Both the position numbers and the translations under genes were made by a program. 41,950 nt of DNA, taken from contig JAJDUT010000111.1 in the NCBI GenBank assembly GCA_022826515.1, forward strand, positions 1 through 41,950, in the 5' to 3' direction. The notes beneath the pieces were generated by a model, which saw only the letters and a program-made list of their open reading frames with translations, made no database searches and was not told the DNA's origin. Source of the stretch: Candidatus Latescibacterota bacterium (lineage in GTDB: Bacteria > Latescibacterota > UBA2968 > UBA8231). Shown here one piece after another: positions 24,149 through 32,221 of this stretch (position 1 is the first letter of the stretch; every line of letters starts with the position of its first letter).

Positions 24149-25513
24149 ATGACCGCGCCCATCGCCTTGGGATCCCGCCGCGAATTATTCGTCGATCACT
24201 TTCTCGTTGAACACCTCAATGGGGCTGCTCTGCACTTGCATCCGCCCGTCCGCCGCGAAGTGGTCTATCAAGTCTCCCAGCCTTGGGACAATGCCTGCAC
24301 GGGCTGTTACAATCTCACTCAGGATGGGGATCGCATTCTGCTGTACTACCGAGGCTTCTATCCGATTGGCGCAGACTACGCCGATGGCGCGGCTAGCCAG
24401 ACGACCAACCTAGCCGTCAGCACCGATGGCATCCACTTTACGCAGCCCGAACTGGGCTTGGTCGAATTTAACGGCACGCGCAAAAACAACGTCCTCATTC
24501 AGGGCCACGAGAGCCACAATTTTTGCGTCTTCCTCGACGGCAATCCTGCGGCCGACCCGGCGCAGCGCTTCAAAGCCGTGGGCGGCACGGGCCAGTCCAA
24601 CTTGCACGGCTTTGCCTCGCCCGATGGCCTCCATTGGACTCCGGTCAAAGAAGGCCCCTTGGACGTCACCGGGGCCTTCGACTCGGTCAACGTCGCCCTG
24701 TGGGATGACCACATTGGGCGCTATCGGCTCTTCAGCCGCTACTTCGACACCTCCGGCGCTCGGGTGCGGGCTATCCAGAGTTGTACTTCTGAGGACTTCA
24801 TCCAGTGGACGCAGCCTCAACCCCATGAGTATGCCGACGACGTGCCGCTGGAGCACTTCTACACCAACGCAACTACGCCTTGTCCTGGTGCCGAGCACAT
24901 CCTGTTGTCGTTCCCCATGCGCTTTTTGCCCGAGCGCCAGCTCGACATCGCGGCGATGGACTATCCTGGGAATGGCCTGTCCGACGCGGTGTTTATGAGC
25001 AGCCGCGACGGCGTCCACTGGGACCGCCCCTTCATGGAAGCGTGGGTGCGCCCCGGCACGGATCAGCGCAACTGGTCCCACCGCAGTTGCACGCCCGCTC
25101 CCGGCTTGGTGCAAACGGCCGACGACGAATGGTCCATGTACCTTTCGGAAAATTACGGCTGGTCAACTAATCGCTTGCGCCGCGTGGTGGTGCGGCCGCA
25201 CGGTTTTGCCTCGGTGCGGGCCGGATACAGAGGCGGTGAATTGCTCACCCGTCCCTTGCTGTTGGAAGGGGACGCCTTGCGCCTCAATTACGCGACCTCG
25301 GCGGTGGGGTCGCTGCGGGTGGAACTCCAGGACGAGTCGGGCCAAGCCCTGCCCGGGTATGCCTTGGAGGAAATGGAGCCGATCTACGGCGATCAACTCG
25401 ACGCGCCCGTGGCTTGGAAAGCAGGCGGCGACTTGTCCGAACTCAAGGGCCGTCCGGTGCGCTTGCGGGTGGTGTTACAGGACGCTGATTTGTTTGCCGT
25501 GCGCGCTGTGTGA
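24149..25513 (+). CDS. Probable five-bladed beta-propeller protein resembling GH32/GH43-type glycosidases
   Basis: 454 residues, no signal peptide. Repeated strand motifs are typical of glycosidase propellers: 'TTNLAVSTDGIHFTQPELGL', 'GFASPDGLHWTPVKEGPL', 'RAIQSCTSEDFIQWTQPQ' and 'VFMSSRDGVHWDRPF'. The N-terminal 'GSRRELFVDHFLVEHL' is common to a family often found in Planctomycetes and related bacteria and annotated as glycosyl-hydrolase-like. Catalytic acids are not certain; candidates are D16 and D321 but cannot be confirmed. The last ~100 residues form a separate beta-sandwich (LRLNYATSAVGSLRVELQD...VRLRVVLQDADLFAVR). It ends three bases from the convergent DUF4956 gene at 25517. Confidence 0.78.
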   Translation: MTAPIALGSRRELFVDHFLVEHLNGAALHLHPPVRREVVYQVSQPWDNACTGCYNLTQDGDRILLYYRGFYPIGADYADGAASQTTNLAVSTDGIHFTQPELGLVEFNGTRKNNVLIQGHESHNFCVFLDGNPAADPAQRFKAVGGTGQSNLHGFASPDGLHWTPVKEGPLDVTGAFDSVNVALWDDHIGRYRLFSRYFDTSGARVRAIQSCTSEDFIQWTQPQPHEYADDVPLEHFYTNATTPCPGAEHILLSFPMRFLPERQLDIAAMDYPGNGLSDAVFMSSRDGVHWDRPFMEAWVRPGTDQRNWSHRSCTPAPGLVQTADDEWSMYLSENYGWSTNRLRRVVVRPHGFASVRAGYRGGELLTRPLLLEGDALRLNYATSAVGSLRVELQDESGQALPGYALEEMEPIYGDQLDAPVAWKAGGDLSELKGRPVRLRVVLQDADLFAVRAV

Positions 25514-25516
25514 AAG

Positions 25517-26452
25517 TTACGAGTCATTACCTCTCAGTCTTACGTCGTTGATATAACCTTTGCCGCTTTCTTCGATATGCCGGACAAGGGAGAGCGACTT
25601 GACGGATTTTTTGAACCAGATATCAAACACCACGACGACCGTTCCATCCTCATTATTGATCACGTCTGCGACCTGCCAGCGCTTGGTATTGGATGTTAGA
25701 ATCAGTTCCGTTGCTTTTTGCACCTCATCGACGTTTGTTGCATGCACTTCGATCTGAGCGTCACGGGGTTTGGAGGTAACAACCGCCGTGTCGCTCGTTT
25801 TAGAGACTTGGGCCGATTTGTCAGGATAAAGAATTGTCCAGCCGGATATTACGGCCGGTCGCGCGCCAAAGTTGCTTTTCCACACGCCCAGTGAGATGGC
25901 GACGAAAACCAACGATGCGAGGTAAGCCACCGTAGTAAGCTGGGTGCCAGCCGCCAGCCCAATGCCGATGGCCATAAACATGTACACGGCATCCATCGGC
26001 TCTTCGAGTGTGGTGCGAAAGCGCACTGCGGCTACGATACCCGCCAAGCTGAAGGCAAGGGCCAGACTACCTTTAACTAAAAAGACGACTAGCGTTATGG
26101 AGGTAGGTACCACGAGCAGCGTGTGAGCAAAGGATTGGCTGTATTTTTTGCGCGGCCGCGTCCAGCGATATACCCAAGTAATGGGGAGCGTAACCCCGAA
26201 GGCCAGCACCAAAGCGACCATGACTGGAATGGTGTGTGCCGGATCGACAAGCCGCAACACCCCTTCTTCGATATTGCCGAGTGGAAATGGAGCGGTCTCG
26301 GCCCCGAACTCCAAGGATTTTGCCACGAAGATGCGCTCGCGCTCTTGGGCGACGTAATAGAGGATCTGGGGGAAGAGGTAAAAAATTCCGCTGAGCGCTA
26401 AAAGCCATGCAGCATAGTAAACGAGCAGACGTATGATCATGTTGTTGAGCAT
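25517..26452 (-). CDS. DUF4956-family integral membrane protein
   Basis: 311 residues. Four or five membrane segments are visible: residues 5-27, ~73-95, ~108-125, and the conserved block 'KGSLALAFSLAGIVAAVRFRTTLEEP', 'AVYMFMAIGIGLAAG', which is the DUF4956 signature, followed by 'YLASLVFVAISLGVW'. A cytosolic C-terminal domain of ~100 residues has a ferredoxin-like pattern ('AQIEVHATNVDEVQKATELI'). From established gene-neighbourhood knowledge, DUF4956 proteins often sit beside VTC-like polyphosphate polymerases and CotH-kinase-like proteins; the molecular function is not known to me. Here it follows, by 21 bases, a gene encoding a kinase-like domain fused to an outer-membrane barrel. The start has AAGGAGGG. 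Confidence 0.85.
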   Translation of the reverse strand: MLNNMIIRLLVYYAAWLLALSGIFYLFPQILYYVAQERERIFVAKSLEFGAETAPFPLGNIEEGVLRLVDPAHTIPVMVALVLAFGVTLPITWVYRWTRPRKKYSQSFAHTLLVVPTSITLVVFLVKGSLALAFSLAGIVAAVRFRTTLEEPMDAVYMFMAIGIGLAAGTQLTTVAYLASLVFVAISLGVWKSNFGARPAVISGWTILYPDKSAQVSKTSDTAVVTSKPRDAQIEVHATNVDEVQKATELILTSNTKRWQVADVINNEDGTVVVVFDIWFKKSVKSLSLVRHIEESGKGYINDVRLRGNDS

Positions 26453-26473
26453 TATGTATCCCTCCTTAATTAG

Positions 26474-29152
26474 CTAGAACACCAAACCAGCGCGTAGATA
26501 TACTCCCATTAAGTCATCGCCGTTTACGACTGCCACGCTCACGGTCTGCCACCGGCGGAGAAAAGACAGCCATAAGCCACCTCCCACGCCGGTATGCCAT
26601 GTATCAGCATCGTCTGGATTTTCGGCAAAAATTACCCGGCCGGCATCGGCCGCACCGAACAGGCCGAACTCTCCCGGTAGCAAAAACTTGATTTTGGCCA
26701 GCACTAGCCGCAGTTCGGAATTGCCGTACAGTGCGGCGTCTCCTGCGAACCGATTTTTCCGAAAACCACGCAAATTGCCATTGGACGCGCCACTACCGGC
26801 TAAGCCGGGCCCGCCCAAGAAGGCGCTCTCGTGGAAGGGAAAGGTTCCCCACACTTTCTTGCCGCCCGCTCGCAAGGCAAGGGTCGGGTTGGTTGGAATA
26901 GGAGCTGTTACGTAAGTACGTGCTTCCCCGTCTATGCTGCCAAAGGCCGACTTCACATCCCAAATTTTCGGATAGACGGCTCCGGCGACTCTGACGAAGA
27001 ATCCCCGAGTGGCATACCCCGGATTGTCGCGCGTGTCGTACAGGATTTCGCCCTGTGCTCCTACTTGGCCGAAGGAATCTGTGCCGTATAACGGGTGATC
27101 CAGAGAACCGATAAATTTGTCTTTATTGGAACTTAGCGGCGTATTTGCATACTTGATAATCGGCCCCAAGCCAATGGTCAATTTCGAGCGCAGCGATTCT
27201 ATGTCTCCTGTATGCTCTTCGGCGCGAAATTCGAGGGATGGGGCGAAAGCGAAATAATTTTGCTCTACTTGATAAAAAGAAGACGGACCCGGAATTTCCG
27301 TTGCGTTGCCGAATCCGTTGAACCGGATTACTTGAAGACCAGAGTACTTGAGATAGATTTTTGCGTCGAGATCGGACAGCAGTTGGCGGAAGGTTCCGGT
27401 GTAGGAAACAGATGCCTTGAGACGATTGATCGCCAGCCCGGCGTTGAAGGAATGACGCGAAGAGAACGGGTTTTTGCGATAGCCGAAGTACTGCCGGCTA
27501 CCGAAACCGCCTACGAACACGCTCAGATCTGGATTGGTGACAAGGATCGGGAGCGTAATAGCCTGCATACCCCAGTCCAGTGCATATCGTGCGCGGAGAA
27601 TCCGTGCGGGAGGGCGCTTGTAGCGGCGTTCGTCGATTTTTGCGCCCTTGCCTTTGGCGAACCGATTTTTTCCGCGATAGTCGTAAAACCGGGTCTTTGC
27701 GGCTTCGGCCTGAGATGAGTTTGTGAACGTGTCCGCCCCGCCTCCGCCGTCGATGCGGAGGGCAATCTGTCCCTTGGCCCCTGCTATCTCCGTGCGGTCG
27801 GCTCCTCCTCGGAGATAGATGCGGACTTCCCGGGTTTCTTGGGGGTGGAACGTGCGCTGGAAATAGGGCACGCCATCAGGTTCTTCTATGAGACCGATGC
27901 GGACCAAGAGGTCGCCGCTCGGCAGGTGTTCACAGTGGGCGTATTCGTCCTGATCGGTCGCTTGGATTTCGGCCTCGCGGGTAATCAACGCGTAGTATCG
28001 GCGGGCAAATTCAGGCAAGGCGTCCCGCCTCGATTTGAGGGCTTTTGTAAGAGCTTCCCCGACGATCTTGTAATACGGCGGTGGGAGTTGTCGCACGGCA
28101 TCTTCGATGATTGGGTCCGGTAGATCTCGGCAAAACGCCGTTGCGACCGAATCCCATGCCGTCTTATTGAGTTCGGCTAGGAATTGGCGATCCAGCTCCC
28201 AGCCCGTAGTCGATAGGCCCACCAGACTCGGATACGCGTCGTCGAACTCGATTTGCATCGGCAGCCCTCTACGCGCCACAGCCATGCCAAACCCGTCGAA
28301 ATCGACAAAGGCTTGGTCGCGATCCTCTGGTATGGGCAGCCAAGTATAACAATCGCCAGCGGGGAATCGCGCCCAGCGCCACTGACCGTAGTGGCGATCC
28401 CGGTCGTTGATGAGAAAATCCATCAGCCTCGCCTTTAGATAGGCGCGGGCATCGACGCGGTTGCAGGGCGTTTTTTCCAAGCGCTTCCACAGCTTATCCG
28501 TGCCGCTGATCTTGCGGGAACCGGCAAAGCCGGGCGTATCGTCCGGCCCTTCAGAAGGGTGTTCCTGTAGCATGCCGATAAGGCCAGCAAAATTTTTGCG
28601 GTATTCCTTCAGCCGAGGATCATCTGGAATGACTACGAGCGTATGCTTGGTATGGAGGATACCCGTGGCTTCCATTAGCGGATCGACCACGAGTGCCCCG
28701 GTGGGCAGCAGCGCACTGATCATGTCCTGCAGGACGTCGTCCACGACCGTATTCTTGAGTTCGTCCCATTTCCTTTTCATGGGATCTTTATCCAAGGAGC
28801 GAACCGTATAGCGGCGGCCGTCTTCTCCCGTAAAGTGAAGAGAGATGGACTGCCCGGCTCCGCCAGTGCGCAGCGGCGTCAAGCCTCCGCCTACGCGGTC
28901 GAGGTCGAGGACTGTAACCTCGATGGGAGTAGCCCAGAGATCCCGGTAATCGCGGCCGTAGAGCCAGCGTTTGAACCCGCCGGCGCGGAACCTTCCCCCT
29001 GGAACCACCACGTGAGTTTTGGCACCCTGCGGAGGGATAGATCGATGAATTTTGTGCCCTGGAGGAGGGGATTCTTCCGAGGTCGATGCTGTTGGAATAG
29101 AAATAGCGAGCACCAACGAGAGTACTATGGGAATCCGCTTGGAAAATACCAT
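26474..29152 (-). CDS. Outer-membrane Omp85/BamA-TamA-like barrel with N-terminal kinase-like domain
   Basis: 892 residues. Residues 1-24 are a signal peptide. Residues ~75-330 resemble the HipA/FAM20-type atypical kinase fold: 'RRYTVRSLDKDP' (K122 as candidate ATP-binding Lys), 'LMDFLINDRDRHYGQWRWAR' (D250-R-D252-R-H254, catalytic-loop-like) and 'DRDQAFVDFDGFG' (D284/D286, metal-binding DFG-like). From about residue 520 to the C-terminus the sequence alternates as beta-strands: 'GGFGSRQYFGYRKNPFSSRHSFNAG', then 'ILYDTRDNPGYATRGFF' and 'GGPGLAGSGASNGNLRGFRKNRF', the latter like the conserved L6 loop of Omp85 barrels. It ends in Phe (LRAGLVF), as outer-membrane barrels do. Relatives in Bacteroidetes usually carry an extra N-terminal metallophosphoesterase, absent here. 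Whether the kinase-like domain is active is unknown. Confidence 0.85.
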   Translation of the reverse strand: MVFSKRIPIVLSLVLAISIPTASTSEESPPPGHKIHRSIPPQGAKTHVVVPGGRFRAGGFKRWLYGRDYRDLWATPIEVTVLDLDRVGGGLTPLRTGGAGQSISLHFTGEDGRRYTVRSLDKDPMKRKWDELKNTVVDDVLQDMISALLPTGALVVDPLMEATGILHTKHTLVVIPDDPRLKEYRKNFAGLIGMLQEHPSEGPDDTPGFAGSRKISGTDKLWKRLEKTPCNRVDARAYLKARLMDFLINDRDRHYGQWRWARFPAGDCYTWLPIPEDRDQAFVDFDGFGMAVARRGLPMQIEFDDAYPSLVGLSTTGWELDRQFLAELNKTAWDSVATAFCRDLPDPIIEDAVRQLPPPYYKIVGEALTKALKSRRDALPEFARRYYALITREAEIQATDQDEYAHCEHLPSGDLLVRIGLIEEPDGVPYFQRTFHPQETREVRIYLRGGADRTEIAGAKGQIALRIDGGGGADTFTNSSQAEAAKTRFYDYRGKNRFAKGKGAKIDERRYKRPPARILRARYALDWGMQAITLPILVTNPDLSVFVGGFGSRQYFGYRKNPFSSRHSFNAGLAINRLKASVSYTGTFRQLLSDLDAKIYLKYSGLQVIRFNGFGNATEIPGPSSFYQVEQNYFAFAPSLEFRAEEHTGDIESLRSKLTIGLGPIIKYANTPLSSNKDKFIGSLDHPLYGTDSFGQVGAQGEILYDTRDNPGYATRGFFVRVAGAVYPKIWDVKSAFGSIDGEARTYVTAPIPTNPTLALRAGGKKVWGTFPFHESAFLGGPGLAGSGASNGNLRGFRKNRFAGDAALYGNSELRLVLAKIKFLLPGEFGLFGAADAGRVIFAENPDDADTWHTGVGGGLWLSFLRRWQTVSVAVVNGDDLMGVYLRAGLVF

Positions 29153-29276
29153 TTTTAGAAATCTTGTCGGCTTCAGGCTGATCTAGCGGTAGGCAACTCG
29201 GCTCGTAGCTTCTTAAGTTAGCATTCGAGTAAGGACGCGCATAGTGAACCACTTTTTTAAACAACCTCTAACACCC

Positions 29277-29702
29277 ATGACCAAAATTCTCTTTCTCTGT
29301 ACTGGCAACTCCTGCCGCAGCCAAATGGCCGAGGGCTTTGCTCTCGCGCTAAAATCCAATCGGTTTGAAGCCTACTCAGCCGGAATCGAGACCCACGGCC
29401 TCAATCCCAACGCCGTGCAAGTGATGGCCGAGGTCGGCATTGATATCTCGGCCCAGCAATCGACGCACGTTGACCAACTCCGCCACATCGACTTCGACTG
29501 GGTGGTCACGGTCTGCGACCACGCGGCCGAACAGTGTCCTGTTTTTCCGGGGTGCGCCCGGGTGGTGCATCGGGCCTTTGACGATCCGCCGAAGTTGGCG
29601 CGGGGTGCGCGCAGTGAAGAAGAAGCGCTGGGGGCGTATCGGCGAGTGCGCGACGAGATTGGCGCTTATATCGAGACCTTGCCCGAGGGATTGGCGAGAT
29701 AG
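29277..29702 (+). CDS. arsC: Thioredoxin-coupled arsenate reductase (low-molecular-weight phosphatase fold)
   Basis: 141 residues from the ATG at 29277. The P-loop C8-TGNSC13-RS and the general acid D102 (FDDPPKLA) are those of the low-molecular-weight tyrosine phosphatase fold. The second and third redox cysteines C80 and C87 ('[17 protein letters not shown]') place it with thioredoxin-dependent ArsC rather than plain phosphatases. It reduces arsenate to arsenite for export. A GTG at 29244 has a better ribosome binding site (AAGGA, eight bases) and would add 11 residues, so the start is uncertain. No arsenite pump or ArsR is nearby, so the window does not show a full arsenic operon. It is transcribed divergently from the barrel gene. 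Confidence 0.88.
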   Translation: MTKILFLCTGNSCRSQMAEGFALALKSNRFEAYSAGIETHGLNPNAVQVMAEVGIDISAQQSTHVDQLRHIDFDWVVTVCDHAAEQCPVFPGCARVVHRAFDDPPKLARGARSEEEALGAYRRVRDEIGAYIETLPEGLAR

Positions 29703-29825
29703 ATGCGCTTGTTCGGCGAGGCTTTTGACCATTCGGATCAGGCGGATCGCGCTGGAGATTATCACCGCACTGGCGAAAAATTGTAGATTATCACCGCACG
29801 CTACCATCCATCAGGAGAATGTCTT

Positions 29826-30728
29826 ATGCAACTAACCCCCGAACAGGTCGCCCAATTCGCGGAGGACGGCTATCTGCTGCTGCGCGGCTCGCTGACCGAC
29901 GCCGATCTCGATCCGATCATCGCCGAGTACGAAGAGTACATCGGCCGCCGCGCCGAGGAGCTGTTGGCCGCTGGCGACATCTCGGCTCTGTATGCGGACG
30001 AGCCTTTTGACCACCGCCTCATCTCGATCTGCCGCGAAGACGACGCGATCTACAGAGAACTCGACATTATGCACTTGCGCGGGCGGGCCTCGTTTGAATT
30101 TTTGCGCAACGACCGCCTGCTCGATATGGTCGAGAGCTTGGTCGGGCCGGAGATTACCTGTAGCCCGATCCAGCACACCCGCGCCAAGCTGCCCGCGGGT
30201 GTGACGCCAAGCGGCAGCGACCCGCACGTGGCCCCTTGGCACCAAGACGCCGGCGTTACTTGGGAGGAGGCCGATCCGCACTTCATCCTCACGGTGTGGT
30301 TGCCGCTGTGCGCGGCGACGCCGGAAAACGGCTGTTTGCAGATCTTGCCGCGAGCGCACCGGAAGGGGCTGGTGCAGCACCACATCAAGCAGGGTTTGGG
30401 CACGGTGATCATCGACGAGGAAATGCCGCAGACTGAGGCGCTTACCTTGCCGATGGACAAAGGCGATGTGCTGCTAATGGACAAGCAGACCCCGCATCGC
30501 TCGACTCCTAATAACGCGGACACGGTGCGCTGGAGCATGGACTTGCGCTATCAGGAGACCGGAACGCCGACCGGTCGTCCCTTCCATCCCGATTTCGTGG
30601 CCCGCAGTCGGTCCAATCCCGCGTCTGAGCTGAGGGATTACGACGAATGGTGCCGACAGTGGGTAGAGTCGCTAGCCGCAGTGCAGGGGCAGGGGATTAA
30701 GGCGCATCGGTGGGAGGTTGTTCAGTAG
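29826..30728 (+). CDS. PhyH-family Fe(II)/2-oxoglutarate dioxygenase (copy 4)
   Basis: 300 residues. The opening 'LTPEQVAQFAEDGYLLLRGSLTD' is the family N-terminus. The metal triad is H139-x-D141 ('APWHQDAGVTW') and H224 ('KQTPHRSTPNN'), with R235 ('DTVRWSMDLRYQ') as 2-oxoglutarate anchor. 'NGCLQILPRAHRKGL' replaces the usual PGSH with PRAH. The ATG follows AGGAGAA. Its 3' end overlaps the convergent AlkB-like gene by 32 bases. The gene lies 123 bases after arsC on the same strand; a functional link is not evident. Substrate unknown. Confidence 0.88.
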   Translation: MQLTPEQVAQFAEDGYLLLRGSLTDADLDPIIAEYEEYIGRRAEELLAAGDISALYADEPFDHRLISICREDDAIYRELDIMHLRGRASFEFLRNDRLLDMVESLVGPEITCSPIQHTRAKLPAGVTPSGSDPHVAPWHQDAGVTWEEADPHFILTVWLPLCAATPENGCLQILPRAHRKGLVQHHIKQGLGTVIIDEEMPQTEALTLPMDKGDVLLMDKQTPHRSTPNNADTVRWSMDLRYQETGTPTGRPFHPDFVARSRSNPASELRDYDEWCRQWVESLAAVQGQGIKAHRWEVVQ

Positions 30729-31305
30729 TGACAATGCAGCGGAAGGTGAGGTTGAGGCGCAGGGTGCATGGGCGGCGGGTCTTGGGAACTTGGTGCTGCC
30801 AGTGGGCTTGGGTTGGGCCGCGCATGATGAGGAGTGCGCCGTGTTCGAGGGGGATTTCGACCGGGGGATGGTCGCGGCGTTTATGCCGTAGAAGAAAGCG
30901 CCGCGTCTCGCCCAAACTCAGCGAGGCAATAGTCGGGTTAGCTCCCAATTCCGGCTCGTCGTCGCTGTGCCAGCCCATGCTGTCGCGACCGTCGCGGTAC
31001 TGATTGAGCAGGACGCTGTTGAAGGGACAGTCGGCGGTAGCTTCGAGCCGCGTCTTGAGGTCTAGCAGCGGCGCGGTCCACGGGCGTGGCTCTAGCGCCA
31101 GTCCCGAATAGGCGTAGTGAGCTTCTGGGGACCCGTGCCAAGCCGAGAGACGCGGCGCGGGGTGCTGGCGGCCAAAGATGACGACGTGGTGCTGTTGCCA
31201 CTCAATGCCGTCCAACAGTTGCCGCATGAATTGGTCGGCCTCGGCAGGGGCCAAAAAGTCGGGGGCGTAGCGCAGGTCGCCGTCCGGGAGGGGAATGGCC
31301 CTCAT
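30697..31305 (-). CDS. AlkB-like Fe(II)/2-oxoglutarate oxygenase
   Basis: About 202 residues from the ATG at 31305, which overlaps the stop of the aldolase gene (ATGA), implying translational coupling; the longer frame to 31341 ignores this. 'NQYRDGRDSMGWHSDDEPELG' in part gives H113-x-D115, and 'HWQHQVPK' gives the distal H171; 'TLRLNLTFR' (R183, R189) is the AlkB signature. E. coli AlkB and its homologues demethylate alkylated bases in DNA and RNA. The full motif set and length (~200) make this the ALKBH2/3-like bacterial branch. It is the last gene of the six-gene run from 41035, an odd place for DNA repair, and the coupling may be accidental. Confidence 0.9.
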   Translation of the reverse strand: MRAIPLPDGDLRYAPDFLAPAEADQFMRQLLDGIEWQQHHVVIFGRQHPAPRLSAWHGSPEAHYAYSGLALEPRPWTAPLLDLKTRLEATADCPFNSVLLNQYRDGRDSMGWHSDDEPELGANPTIASLSLGETRRFLLRHKRRDHPPVEIPLEHGALLIMRGPTQAHWQHQVPKTRRPCTLRLNLTFRCIVTTEQPPTDAP

Positions 31306-32201
31306 TCCACTGCGAAGCCGAGGTTGTCTAGCGCTTGGCACAGCGCGGCGCGGCCCGCATCGTCGAACGGGATGCGGGGCGGACGGGCAGGGCCTACGGG
31401 CAGCCCGCGCATGGTCAGCATCTCCTTGACGGCTGCTAACAGGTCAAAGTGGAACAAGGTGGAGATGACCTCGTTGGCGCGCGCTTGTAGGGCCATGGCC
31501 GGCTGGATATCGCTCGCTTCAAAGTGCTTTCGCATTTCCACGAATATTTTAGGCATGATGTTGTAGGTCGAGCCGATGGCTGCGTCGCTGCCGGCGACCA
31601 TGCCGCCGAGGCAGATTTCGTCGGGGCCGGAGATGAGGTTGAGGTGGTCGCCGCCTAGCTGCACGAGGCGCTGGAAGAAGTAGAAGTTGCTGTCGGTGAA
31701 CTTGAGGCCGCTGAAGTTGGGCACGGCTTGCATGGCTTCGAGGAACTGTTCGGCGGTAACGTTTTTGTCGGCCGTGTGGGCGAGCCAATACACGTAGAAG
31801 GGCAGGTCGGTAGCCGCGCCAATAGCTGCGTAGTGGGCGACTGCGGCTTGGAGGTCGTTGGGCTGGTCCACCGGCGCGACCGAAGCCACTGCGTCCGCAC
31901 CGGCTGCTGCGGCGTGCTGGGCCAATTCGACTGCGTTGGCCGTGGATGTCGCGCCGACTTGGAAGATCAGCGGTACGGCACCGGCCACTGCGGCGATGGT
32001 CGCTTCGGTCATGGCCTTGCGCTCGGGTACGCTCATGGCGCTTCCCTCGCCCGTGCCACCACAGACAAAGAAGCCGTTCGAGCCAGCGTCGATCAGGTGC
32101 CTGACGAGCGGTTCGACGCGCGCGGGAGCCAAGGCGTTGCCGTCGTCGGTGAACGGGGTGACGAGCGCGGGCCAGATCCCGCGTGCTAGTTTGTCGGCCA
32201 T
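31302..32201 (-). CDS. DapA/NanA-superfamily class I aldolase
   Basis: 299 residues from the ATG at 32201; five residues upstream in frame (MQRTP) are less likely. The Schiff-base Lys is K167 in 'GLKFTDSNFYFFQRL', which resembles N-acetylneuraminate lyase ('GVKFT...') more than dihydrodipicolinate synthase. 'VCGGTGEGSAMSVPER' (48-61) is the pyruvate-carboxylate binding loop, and Y138 in 'FYVYWLA' the general acid position, although the usual Asn after it is Trp here. Members cleave or form 2-keto acids such as sialic acid or 2-keto-3-deoxy sugars. It follows the secreted proteins at 20 bases and is coupled to the AlkB-like gene. The exact substrate is unknown. Confidence 0.9.
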   Translation of the reverse strand: MADKLARGIWPALVTPFTDDGNALAPARVEPLVRHLIDAGSNGFFVCGGTGEGSAMSVPERKAMTEATIAAVAGAVPLIFQVGATSTANAVELAQHAAAAGADAVASVAPVDQPNDLQAAVAHYAAIGAATDLPFYVYWLAHTADKNVTAEQFLEAMQAVPNFSGLKFTDSNFYFFQRLVQLGGDHLNLISGPDEICLGGMVAGSDAAIGSTYNIMPKIFVEMRKHFEASDIQPAMALQARANEVISTLFHFDLLAAVKEMLTMRGLPVGPARPPRIPFDDAGRAALCQALDNLGFAVE

Positions 32202-32221
32202 AGGAGTTCTCTGCAATTCGC

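Noticed and set aside
24410..25114. Minus-strand frame of 234 codons opposite the propeller gene
   Set aside because: Mirrors codon bias of the plus-strand gene; no recognisable domain and no ribosome binding site.
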